A DNA stretch of 64,000 nt from Apodospora peruviana (lineage: Eukaryota; Ascomycota; Sordariomycetes; Sordariales; Lasiosphaeriaceae), in NCBI GenBank assembly GCA_033439685.1, contig JAUEDM010000006.1, positions 2,294,001 to 2,358,000 of the forward strand, written 5' to 3'. Below, piece after piece: positions 9,965-20,330 of this stretch. Position 1 is the first letter of the stretch, and every line of letters starts with the position of its first letter. The translations under genes were made by a program, and so were the position numbers. The notes under the pieces were generated by a model that did not search any database, had not been told where the DNA came from, and worked only from the letters and a program-made list of their open reading frames with translations.

Positions 9965-11062
9965 ATGGCCAGCCGGAAAGCAGGCTTTCCCCAGATCAAC
10001 ATCAGTCCCTTTGAAGATTATATTGCAGGCAAGAAGGCCATCCTCCCCGAGCTCAAGGATGTGGAGCAGCTCAGCCCAAGGGTTATCCGAATTCTCGGAC
10101 AGAACCCTGGCAAGGTTCGATTTTTTTAATTTTTTTTTTACCCAACTAATGTGACGGAATTTGACTTTTGTTTCGCTAATTACGTGTACCTTGTCTACTT
10201 GCAGATGACAATGCAGGGAACCAACACATATATCGTCGGCACCGGTCCAAAGCGCCTCATCATCGACACCGGCCAGGGCATGCCGGCGTGGGCGGACCTG
10301 GTCTCGTCCACGTTGGCCATGTCGTCGGCATCTCTGTCCCATGTCCTCCTGACCCATTGGCATGGCGACCACGTCGGCGGCGTACCGGACCTCGTGCGCC
10401 GGTACCCGCATCTCCTTCAAGGCGAGAGCGGCGGCGGCGACGGTGGCCCCATGATCTACAAGCACAGTCCCCGGGACCTGCAGCAGGAGCAGCCCATAGC
10501 GGACGGGCAGGTCTTTTGCGTCGAAGGCGCCACCATCCGCGCAGTGCACAGCCCGGGCCACTCGCATGACCACATGTGCTTCGTGCTCGAGGAGGAAGGG
10601 GCCATGTTCACGGGCGACAACGTGCTTGGGCACGGCACCGGCTTCTACGAGCACCTCGGCACCTGGATGGCGACGCTGCGGGCCATGCGGGCGCACGACT
10701 GCCGGGTCGGATACCCGGCACACGGCGTCGTGATCGCCGACCTGCCGTCTAAGATTGCTGGGGAGCTGGCGCAGAAAGAACGTCGCGAGAGGCATGTCCT
10801 ACAGACGCTTCTTGGACAGACCAGCCGCCGGAAAAATGGCAAGGGCGGCGGTTTGACGGTAGGGGAGCTAGTTGTGGAGATGCACGGGTCTGCGCTGGCG
10901 GGTTCGCAGACGACGGCAACGACGACGCACGAGTCTGAATCGGCTCTGGTGCCGTTTTTCGAGGAGACATTGCGCAAGTTGGCCGAGGATGGCAAGGTCG
11001 GCTTCGGGGTTCGGCGCGGCCAGAAGAGCTGGTTTGCGCTAGAGACGACTATTATTACCTAG
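9965..11062 (+). CDS. MBL-fold thioesterase, ACTE type
   Basis: Two exons, 9965-10114 and 10205-11062, joined by a 90-nt intron (GTTCGA...TTGCAG), give a 335-residue metallo-beta-lactamase-fold protein. The metal-binding motif LTHWHGDHVGG is near residue 105. Further ligands are in VHSPGHSHDHMCF and FTGDNVLGHG. The N-terminal part (RVIRILGQNPGK, then TMQGTNTYIVGTG) matches the LACTB2-like family of atrochrysone carboxyl ACP thioesterases (GedB, MdpF). These release atrochrysone carboxylic acid from a partner polyketide synthase that lacks its own thioesterase domain. Such genes normally sit beside that synthase. Here the divergent neighbour is the NmrA-like reductase instead. The stop codon lies inside an ACCTAGGT palindrome. 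Confidence 0.93.
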
Positions 11063-12218
11063 GTGATAACCTTCCTTACCTATGTTAAAAGTATAGGTAC
11101 CTGGTAACTGCTACCAATGAACTAGAAGGACTGCATATAAGTGACCTAGATAGGTAGGGAGTGGGCTATCATGTACGAAAATGGCATTTGGAACTTGAAT
11201 AGGCTAAACAATAACGTTACCAGATTGCAAATAAAACATTCAGGGGCTGGGAGCTCTCGGTGTACATCTGTAGCCTTGTTCTTCATAGGTAACAGTATCA
11301 TGGACAATCAGAATCACGGATATCATTTCCCTCTTTCAAGAAGTTGCATTACACGGCCCGATGTGGCTGAGCAAGGTAATTTTCGGCGGATAGTCTCTCT
11401 TCCTGGTCGGCCTCGGTCTTTATCACCGATGGAGCATGTGCAACGTCGGCATAAAAGCATCTCCAATTATACTGATTACTCCGAATCCTACCTGACAATA
11501 CCCCGCGGTAAATACCACCTAACTCGGGACCTTGTTTTGTGGCAATTATATGTAATTCAGGTGCATTCAATGTTATCTAGCTAAGCGTAAGATGCTTTCC
11601 GTAGTACTGACTCGATGGAATTCAAATTAAGTATAGATGTGTTGGAATAACCTCCGGCTCATGCCGTTGGCAGGGCTACAACCGGAGCAGGCATGACCTG
11701 GCTTGCCGGCAGCGGATCCGGACCGGGACCGTCCAAAGTCCAGGGCTTGGATTCTGCTCCCATTTGCACATAGCTTCGTTGAGCTGTTTGCTTCGTGATT
11801 ACGTCTGCAGACCTCCGTCTTGATTCTTTGCTACTGCAACCAACAGGATGCGTAGGTATTTAGCACAAGGGGAGGAAATCGGACGTCATGGTGCGGGCCA
11901 TTGATCACCTTCCATTGCTTCGGGGTCAGGTCGATTCGGACTGTCGGGGACCCGATGATGTGAAAGACATACCTAACCTAGGTGATTACATGTACCTATG
12001 TTGATGGAGGACCGTGACGTGGAATTCTCCGAATATTCAACACAATTATATTGATGGATTGTTTGTGATAATTACCTAGAGTATAAACATGACTCCGGTC
12101 CACCCGCTCACCAGCACACGGTAGTCGGCTTTTACCTGACAGTCATCCTATGCGTACCATCCATAACTCAATCACCCCTTGATCTCTTGTCAGAATCCTA
12201 GCGTCTCATTCTCCAAAA
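11063..12218. other. Intergenic region before the anthrone oxygenase
   Basis: I see no gene in this 1.15-kb stretch. An ACCTAGGT palindrome lies at 11976, about 240 bp before the anthrone oxygenase start. The sequence CGTGATTACGTCTGCAGAC near 11793-11811 recurs near 34,686. Short open frames here (for example 11171-11584) show no domain. Confidence 0.5.
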
Positions 12219-12842
12219 ATGGCCGAAAGCAAACGCCGTCCCGAACACGAGACCGGGCCTAAAGATGAGCGATCCGACATGCTCGGAGTCCAGGTCGCAG
12301 CCGCAGCTTCGGGTTTTGTCCTCTCGGGTAATAATAAGCCCACCTATGCTCAGTCCCCCCTTTTGTTTTATTCGCCGAGTTTCTTCTCGGGCTAATTATA
12401 AGCAACAGGCACCATGCTCGGTATGCTGGTGACCATGCCTGTCATCCTCGACACCAACACGGACGGCCTGCAGCTCTGCCGGCAATGGGCGCGGGCCTTT
12501 GACTACGGCCACGTTATCGGACCGGCCTTGTGCGGCGCAACGACTTTATTGCATGTCTACGCGGCGCTTGGGAGCCGGACGCACCCGTGGAAGAGAACAT
12601 CCAGGATATCCCGACGGCAGCTCGCGGCAGGTGTCACCACGCTGGGCATGGTGCCGTTTACTCTGGTCGCCATGACCTCGACAAACAACTCGCTGTTTGC
12701 ACTGCTTGCCCAAGGGGCTTCTGGCGTTGCTGATCTGGCTAGTGTGCGCGACCTGGTGGGCACGTGGAGTCGGCTGCATTTTGCGCGGTGCGTGTTCCCT
12801 CTGGTCGGCGCTATCCTAGGGCTCGGGGTAATATTTCTGTAA
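12219..12842 (+). CDS. DUF1772 anthrone oxygenase
   Basis: Two exons, 12219-12327 and 12409-12842, with an 81-nt phase-1 intron (GTAATA...CAACAG), give a 180-residue membrane protein of the DUF1772/anthrone oxygenase family (GedH, the MdpH oxygenase part, HypC). About four hydrophobic helices are seen: VAAAASGFVLSGTMLGMLVT, then one after HVIGPALCGATTLLHVYAAL, TLGMVPFTLVAM, and the C-terminal VFPLVGAILGLGVIFL. The short hydrophilic N-terminus faces one side. Members oxidise emodin anthrone or atrochrysone-derived anthrones to anthraquinones. With the thioesterase and questin-oxidase-like gene this supports the order atrochrysone carboxylate, anthrone, anthraquinone, ring-opened product. Confidence 0.88.
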
Positions 12843-13202
12843 CGGGTTGTCGACCTGAACATGTCAGCTGGGATCAGGGGTCGTTGATGGTGGTGGTACC
12901 GCTGTGCAAGGCAAATTCGATATTACGACCCTATCTGGGAAGAAGCATGGAATTTTCATTTTCTACCAGGTACACTTACCAGGTACATCATATCGTATAC
13001 CGTAAGACATCATGATTGCTGTTGGTGGTGTCAGTGAAGGGTTGGTCAAGGTTCATGTCTACCTTACGGTCCTTACCGAGGATCCAGGTAGTACTTTAAC
13101 TATTTATCGGGCCTCTTGCTCTGCAAAGCAATATGGAAGAATGGTTAATACTTGAATGTTCTTGGCAAACTGCATCTGCACCTGCGGTAAGCACATGTTC
13201 AG

Positions 13203-15207
13203 TTGAGCCAAAATGCTGTCAACATTCGGCATCTATCCGCCTTGGCCGCCTTCATGATCAGCAGTGTACCGGCTCGGGCCGCCGGGTCTTGCACCAACGG
13301 ACCACGGACACGGAATTGCTGGAAACCTGGTTTCGATATTCACACCGACTACACCGCCCTAAAGGCTCCCAATGGGAAACTAGTCGAGGTGGGTAAACCT
13401 CCAAGCAAGATCAACGGCCAGCCATCCTAACGAGTATCTCCATCATATTAGTATGATCTCACCATCTCTCAAGCCATCATCAGCCCTGACGGCTATGAAA
13501 AGCTGGGCATGGTGGTCAATGGGCAGTATCCGGGCCCCCTCATAGAAGCTGATTGGGGCGATACCCTGCGTAAGCTTGTACAGCTCAAGGCTGGCTTTTT
13601 GATTAATCAGAAACATTGGCTCACCACCAGTGGAGATAGGGGTTACCTTCCACAACAACTTCACCGAAAACCTCAATGGGACCGGCATCCACTGGCACGG
13701 CCTCCGCCAGTATCATACCAACTGGCAGGACGGCGTGCCGGGGGTCACGCAGTGCCCGTCCAAGCCTGGCAGTTCACAGACGTACGAGTTCAAACTCACC
13801 CAGTATGGCACGTCATGGTACCACGGCCATCTGAGCATGCAGTACAGCAACGGTCTGTACGGACCTCTCGTCGTCCACGGCCCTTCCAGCGCCAACTGGG
13901 ACGTGGACCTGGGCCCGTGGCTGATCAGCGACTGGTACCACGACGACGTCTTCGGGCTGGTGCACGTCGGCGAGACCACCAACAGCCAGGCCCTTCCGCA
14001 AAGCAACGTGCTCAACGGAAAGGGTAAGTACACGTGCGACCCGGCCACCGACAGCCGCTGCACCGGCACAGGCGGCGAGTACTTCGAGACCGTGTTCAGC
14101 CACGGCACGACGTACAAGCTGGCCATAGCCAACACGGCGACCCTCTTCACGTACAACTTCTGGATCGACGGCCACGACTTCACCGTCATCTCGACCGACT
14201 TCGTCCCCATCAAGCCGTACAGGACGAGCATCCTCAACGTGGGCATCGGCCAGCGCTACGACGTCGTAATCCACGCCAACGCGAGCTTGAAGAACGGCAC
14301 CGACTTTTGGATTCACGCGCAGCACTGCCTCTTCCCCGACGCGCTGGACTGGCGCGCAGGCATCGTGCGCTACGACGCCGCCAGCACCAGCGACCCGTAC
14401 ACACCGCCGGCGGGGCCCGAGCTGGACGCCTTCCGCCACCTCGATTTTGGCTGCGCGGACTTTGACACGCCCGACATCGTCCCCATCGTCCCTCAGAAGG
14501 TCGGCAGCAAGAGCGCCAACGAGCTAACCTCGGCCGACTACCTGCGCATCGGCCTGGTCAACGCCACCTGGCCAACCTCGGACCCGGGCTCGCCGCCGCT
14601 GTTCCTCTGGGTGCTCGAGAACACGCCGCTGCGGGTCAACTGGAGCGAGCCGACGATCAAGACGATCGCGCTCGACAACGGCACCGTCGCCGAGCTCCCG
14701 GGCTCGTCGGTGCCGATCGAGCTGGACTACGAGACGGGCGCGTGGGTCTACGTCGTCGTCACGACCAACTACACCGACGCCGACGTGGCCAGCGTTGGCG
14801 GCACCCCCCGCCAGAACATCGGCTCGGTGCACCCGATGCACTTACACGGCCACGACTTTGCTATCCTCGCGCAGGGGGCGGCGTCCTTCGACCCGGCGAC
14901 GGTGAAGCCGAATCTTCAGAACCCGCCGCGCCGCGACGTCCTCAGCCTCCCGCCCGGTGCCTTCGCCTGGATCGCCTTCCAGATTGACAACCCCGGCTCC
15001 TGGCTGCTGCATTGCCACATCGCCTGGCACGCCACCGACGGCCTCGCGCTGCAGTACATTGAGCAGCCGCGGAAGCTGAGGCGGCTGATGGAGAGCGCGA
15101 GCCCGGGCGTGCTGCGGCAGGTCGGAGACCAGTGTCGAGACTTTTCGAAGTGGTATAATAATGTGAATGTGCCGGCCAACGCGACGCAGGATGATTCTGG
15201 CATCTGA
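13203..15207 (+). CDS. Laccase-like multicopper oxidase
   Basis: Exons about 13203-13388, 13452-13569 and 13631-15207 (introns 63 and 61 nt) give a three-cupredoxin-domain oxidase of about 609 residues. All four copper motifs are present: IHWHGLRQ, TSWYHGHLSMQ, HPMHLHGHDF and LLHCHIAWHATDGLALQ. The protein ends exactly in DDSGI, like the C-terminal plug of ascomycete laccases. The mature start is probably near AGSCTNGPRTRNCW, after a hydrophobic stretch (LSALAAFMISSVPARA) that looks like a signal peptide. The expected ATG is not clear: the first in-frame ATG (13254) falls inside that stretch, and an ATG at 13213 is out of frame. In the geodin cluster a related oxidase (GedJ) couples phenols to the spiro ring. 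A secreted laccase of other use is the alternative. Confidence 0.88.
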
Positions 15208-16154
15208 GGTTATTTAGTGGAAGTACAGAGGGGTCGATGAGAAAGCGACATGTAATAAGCCTAACAATTAGTTCTAATCAGTAACGATAATATTTTGGGC
15301 CTTTGGTGAACGAAGAAGGTCATCGTCCAAGATGTCGGTAGGGTACTGCGATGCCCACTCGACTGGGGTTGGTGTTGTTCTTTTCCACTTGGTCCTGATA
15401 ATGAAGCCCCCGCCATCAGACCATTGATCTCGGAAAAGGCTGTCTCGAGGTCTCTGCGATGTCTCTCAATTGCAGATGGTGTGCCACGTCTGGTACCTGA
15501 AGCCCAGGAGTACTTGTCGCGGCATTTTTCTCCTAAGAAGAAACTGACCGGGTTTCTGGCCGGAAGACATGCTTGCGATTAATCGTTGGGTGTCGGGGGT
15601 ACAAGTGGCAAGGCAACCAGTTGCGGCACTTGTACGTGTCAATGTAATGGAAAATGGGTCGGTGTGTAAAATCAGGCAACTACCAAAGGAAAGAAAAAAT
15701 GCAACTGGGCTGAGGGGATATTTTGGGGCGGATGGCGTACCTCTCGTTAACAAATACCGCCTGGCGCTCTTACGGAATGCGTCTTGATAACATGAGGGTC
15801 CAAACCTGCCAGGACAATGACTTATACAAGACGATTTATCCAGTCCAATTAGCATTAGATTAGACAGGGCTCGGTGTGGTGGCTGCTGGATTCCGCCGAG
15901 ATATGATAGGAGAATCGATGTAGGCAGAAAGTCCATTAACAAGCCCTCGCTCAGATTGTTCAGAGACCCGTTAGCTATAAGCGCTCAACGATTTTTGGGC
16001 GTCTCTACTCCCCGCATCCAAGGCTTCCGGAAATACGCCCCACCTCCACTTCTCTCGAACTCTGACATCGAAATCAGATCTTGGAGAAAACAGACTTGGA
16101 ACAAAGACATCAGGAAATATTTCAACCAGCAGATTGTGCAACAACAGCGGTATC
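15208..16154. other. Intergenic region, right edge of the cluster
   Basis: No recognisable gene. Open frames here overlap on both strands and have no known motif. Confidence 0.5.
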
Positions 16155-17345
16155 ATGGACTCTCAAGATATGCCCGCCGTGGTAAAGAAACTGCGCTCCC
16201 TCGCTATCACCGGCCACAATGCTCGTATTACTCCCGACCGAGTCCTCGACACAGAACGCCAGAACATTCTTATCAGTGCCATAAACAACCTTCTCTCTAC
16301 ATCTAATGCCATTTTGACTTTCGCCCAAATCATCGATGACCTCCCCACATCCGACGTCGGCTTCGACCGCCGGTCTTGCCACATGGCCGACGACCACCCG
16401 CTCGACTCACACAAAGACATCTGCCCTGGATCACTCGCAAAAGCCCGTGAGCTCTGTCTTCAATGGAAGCCCGAGAACATTGCATTTAGCCCATCCCTTC
16501 TTCTCGCCTTCCAGCATTCTCTCCCTGGAACCAAAACCTTCGAAACTCGCCTCGTCGAGCTCGTCGCCGTCTCCATCCACCAGTTTGGCGCCCTGCTCTA
16601 CCAGCTCGACTTCAGACTGCACAAGGGCGATATCGATGCTGTGGTGATCTACAAGTCACCGCTGCCGGATTGGTATACGGGGCCTGTGATCCACGACCCG
16701 CTCCCGCCAACGACGTTCTACCACGGCTTGTACGGCGAAGACGACATCTATCCCGAGGGCGCAGCCGACATGGTTGGCTACTGGGCCGAGGACCGGATCC
16801 TTGGCGGCGTCGTACTGTTTGATCGCCGCGCGGAGGAGAGGGGGGAAGCTGCGTCCTGAGGAGCACCGCCAAATGTCTACCTCCATCTGAATCGTCAGGG
16901 GATCACGAGACGGATCAACCAGCTGAGGGACGAGCAGCAGAGAGCGGTGGTAGATTTCTTGTTGCGTTCCGAGAAGGAGGGTTATGCGAAGAAAAAGCAG
17001 CAGCAGTTGGAAAGTGAGCAGGGGCTCGATACTGCTGTTCCGCTGCCGACGCTGGTGGATGACATGAATAGGGTGCGGTTCAACCCCAAGGTCTCTATTA
17101 CAGGACGTGGAATATACCGCGACATATGGGAGCGGAAGCCGGCCACGTCGAGTGAGATACACCATGCCGCCCGGCGTCCGAAAGACGAAGTTGATTACCC
17201 AGAGATTATCGGAGATCTTGTGCACGCGCAGCTGGTGCTCGGACAGCCGATGTCAGAGGATCTTTTAAAACAGGTTGCTGCCGGAAGGTCAGCGGTGACG
17301 GATGAAGGACTGATAAAGAGGGTGGGCGACGAGCTCAAGAGATAG
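16155..17345 (+). pseudogene. Conserved fungal protein interrupted by in-frame TGA
   Basis: One continuous frame runs from ATG 16155 to TAG 17343-17345, about 396 codons, broken only by a TGA at 16857-16859. Both sides read as one protein. Before the stop it contains FYHGLYGEDDIYPEGAADMV, GYWAEDRILGGVVLFDR. After it come NVYLHLNRQGITRRI, a coiled basic stretch, and GRGIYRDIWERKP. This matches the general pattern of an uncharacterised fungal family around an 'Y-x-D-I-W-E-R' motif, as I recall it. The TGA could come from CGA by one C-to-T change. No frame-preserving intron with good signals removes it. A weak 90-nt candidate (16809-16898) would delete coding-looking sequence. Function is unknown. 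It is either a recent pseudogene or uses stop-codon readthrough. Confidence 0.6.
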
Positions 17346-18761
17346 AGGGTAAGAGGGATCCGGATTCGGAGTCTAAATAGATTCCAATGTCACAAAACTG
17401 ACTCAAGGAATAACCGAAAGACTGCAAGGAACTTGAAGTAGAATTGATGATTGGCCTTTCTTAATGAAGATTAAATTTGGCCGTCTAGGGTATGTTTAGA
17501 AGCAATCGTACTCAGAAAGTTGTGGGATTAATCGCTAACGCGGCCTAGACTTTGGACCTGACCTTGCGGAGAACAAGATCCGTTTTTCGGTCAAATCTGG
17601 TAAGGACAGTCCGCTGGGAATCTGAGCGACGTGGTAGTCTATCTCAAGACCGGGCCCATCTCTCCCGGCCGCACCGAGTCTGGAGCTCCGCTTGGACGGA
17701 TGTCGACTGAAAGACATGCTGATGTTTCTTGGCTTCCACTTGGCGTGCGGTTTAAATTTTCGTGTTTAGACTGCTTCCGTGACCGTTCGGGAGGAAATTT
17801 GCGGCAAGCTTGGAGTCGGACCGCCCGCCCATGCAAACGACATGGATCTGCCAATACTGATATGCCAGCGGCACCGATCAATTCGCGCTGCGGCCGTCTA
17901 TACCCTGCCGGTCTGAGGTACGACAAGAAAGACAAGGAGAGCGAAAAGAGTGGCAAACCCAAAATCGGAAAGCCAAGGTGTCGAGCGCGGGTCTGCGAAT
18001 TGAAAGGTGAGAGGTGTCCTGACGAGTATAGGCACTCATCATGTCCAACATGCTCCCCATCAGTTTGCATTATCCCACATTATTCCACCCTGATCACGAT
18101 GCTAATCAGATAGTTACTACGTTACCTAGTATCTCGGCCACGCCCCCTGACGATTCCGAGGCCAAAAGCATACAGTCCCATCACAGGCCGAACGAGGACG
18201 TACAGCTGGCCGGATACTTCACGTCGGTGACGATCAAGTGGTTGACGTTTGAGTCATGCGCATACACCTGCAGCTGGGTTCTCTTATTTTGTTTCAATGT
18301 CGATGACCGGTAACGCCCAATATTTGATAAAGATGAGGTATCAGAAAAAGACAGGATTGAATGATGATAGTTGAGTAGAGTCAGCTACTTCTTTTGGTAG
18401 ATGCCTAGGACACTTTTGCACTCAATCAACCTAGAATTCCCACCATGACTTCTACCCGAACGCAATACGCAGGTGCAGGATAACGAACTACCAAAGTCAT
18501 GCTGGAGTCGAGGTTATACGCTGGTAAGCTCGCTGTACACATCCGAGCAAAGCAAGGAGCTAATGTAGGGCTTCATTAGACACCTACCCTATAATATCGT
18601 CGAGTTTGCGTTACATCCTGGGTTGTTTGACGAAGCGAGCAAATACGCGGTTGCAGGTGATTACTAAGACTATTACCCCAACACAAGCATCGGGCTACCA
18701 GGCCCCTGACTGGATAATGGCATACACGTCCAGAACTAGGCCAACCCAAAGGCAAACAATA
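17346..18761. other. Gene-free stretch
   Basis: No domain, RNA gene or repeat that I can support. Short overlapping frames only. Confidence 0.5.
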
Positions 18762-19318
18762 ATGCACTTCTTCAAGCTCGTGTCCATTATTGTGGCCGGT
18801 GTCACGGTATCTGTACAGGCGACGCCAATATCCGATACTACAAACTTCCTCTGGTAGAGATGTTGTCCTTGTGGGGGATGATGGCTCTCTGACATCGATG
18901 AAAAGCCCCGACCAGGAGGCCAACATCAGCGCGGAGTAAGTACCCTTCTCCCCGCCCGTTCATTTCCTGCTGGTCACGGTAGCTAACAAAGGGCCGGACA
19001 GTGACACCAATCAAAAGAGACAGCAGAGCCTCTCCTTCACCGTTTGGATCTGGCAACCCAACTGTGGAGGCCAGTCGTACACCTGGACCGGCCCCGTACT
19101 CAGCAGATGTTACTCCTATCGCGACCCCGGCGGGTACGGGCAGGACATTTTAGTCTTGGAGATTCAATCGCGCGAGCTGCACCGCCAGGTTCTACACGCC
19201 GTCGTACGAGTGTGGCGGGAGTCCGAGCGACTGGCCTATTTTCAAGCGTGACCAATGGTTATGTCGACGCGGTGGGACATCAATTAAGAGCATCCATTTT
19301 ACTTGCTATTCTGGTTAG
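18762..19318 (+). CDS. Small secreted cysteine-containing protein, frame problem
   Basis: A small gene with four parts. The first (18762 to about 18854) starts MHFFKLVSIIVAGVTVSVQA, a typical signal peptide. The second (about 18856-18935) is in the +1 frame. Good splice sites then join 18936-19001 (GTAAGT...GGACAG) and 19134-19188 (GTACGG...CGCCAG) to exons 19002-19133 and 19189-19318. The mature part would begin after a Kex2-type KR (TNQKR) and has about 80 residues with five cysteines (PNCGG, SRCYS, YECGG, WLCRR, FTCYSG). The frame change near 18855 has no good intron, so the gene may be a recent pseudogene or the base may be a sequence error. I do not recognise the family. It resembles fungal small secreted proteins only in general build. 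Confidence 0.55.
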
Positions 19319-19859
19319 TTGTTAGTAGCTATTCTCGTTTAAAGGCTCTGGGTGGATGTCCAAATGCGGTAAAGAAGGGGGGCGAGAGTATCGTGAGCTT
19401 GGTGCAGCTACCTTTAATTTAGAAACTTCACCTCTGCCAATCCGGCGCTCGAATGACAGCACGAAAACAACATCAAACTCACAAATAAGTGTCGATATCA
19501 TTTAACCTCATAGACTGGAGAATGTGACAGCAAAGCGGCGGCGGCGGATTTGGAAGACAACCGGGTCGAGAAGGATGACGGAGATAAGTAGGGAGACAAA
19601 CAGTACCTATGCAGAACCGTGCTAAGGAACAATCAAAGACGATTTCATTGGTTGAACGGAGTAGCATTTGGGGGGGCAGCCTTTGAGTCCATTCTTCCCT
19701 ATCCGTATCTGATCAAAGCCAGAACACATTTCACATGTGTATGTTCAAGTTGTTGACTAAATAGTCATCATGATCATCGTATCGAACGGGCACAAAAGGA
19801 CGGTGGGCGAAGACCCATTGATTTGCCTAATTTTGGAAAGCGAGTTGCAGGGAGTGTAA
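19319..19859. other. Gene-free stretch
   Basis: Nothing supported. It lies between the small secreted protein gene and a decayed coding relic. Confidence 0.5.
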
Positions 19860-20330
19860 CATCTGATACAGCTCCTCCCAATTATCCTGCCAAAACCCTT
19901 CCCATCCTCAATATGCCTCCCCAATAATTGTCTTCCCTGTCAAAGTCGCAGTTCTCTCATGATGCTGTTCTTGTCCTCGTTGGCACAAACTCGAAACCTC
20001 CCTGCTTCAAACCAGCCACGATCCTCATGCTGGGCGCGCAGAATGATCTCCTTGCATAGGGCGACACTCTGACCAATCTGCTTTTCGGTGCCCTAGCTTT
20101 TCATTCGGCTGCCAAAAGAGATGAGATGTGCGCCAATGTGGATGGCGGTACGGAAAGCAAAAGCATCATCGACATAGCCGTAGCCCTTCACCAAACCCTC
20201 AATCGGCCGTTTTCTTACTCGAATTAAGGCATCAAGTCGTGCTTCGCCAGATTATATCCATCATAGAGGCAGAAGATAATCATCGGCCACGACGAGATGA
20301 TGGTCTGGTAGTTGTGGGGGAAGTATTCGG
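19860..20330 (-). pseudogene. Decayed coding relic, family unknown
   Basis: Read on the minus strand, about 140 codons look like a real protein but carry at least three stop codons and one frameshift. Readable segments in order are LPDHHLVVADDYLLPL, EARLDALIRVRKRPIEGLV, GYGYVDDAFAFRTAIHIGA, EIILRAQHEDRGWFEAGRF, VCANEDKNSIMRELR and, after a frameshift, DFDREDNYWGGI. No start or end can be set. I do not recognise the family. The number of lesions suggests old inactivation. Confidence 0.5.
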
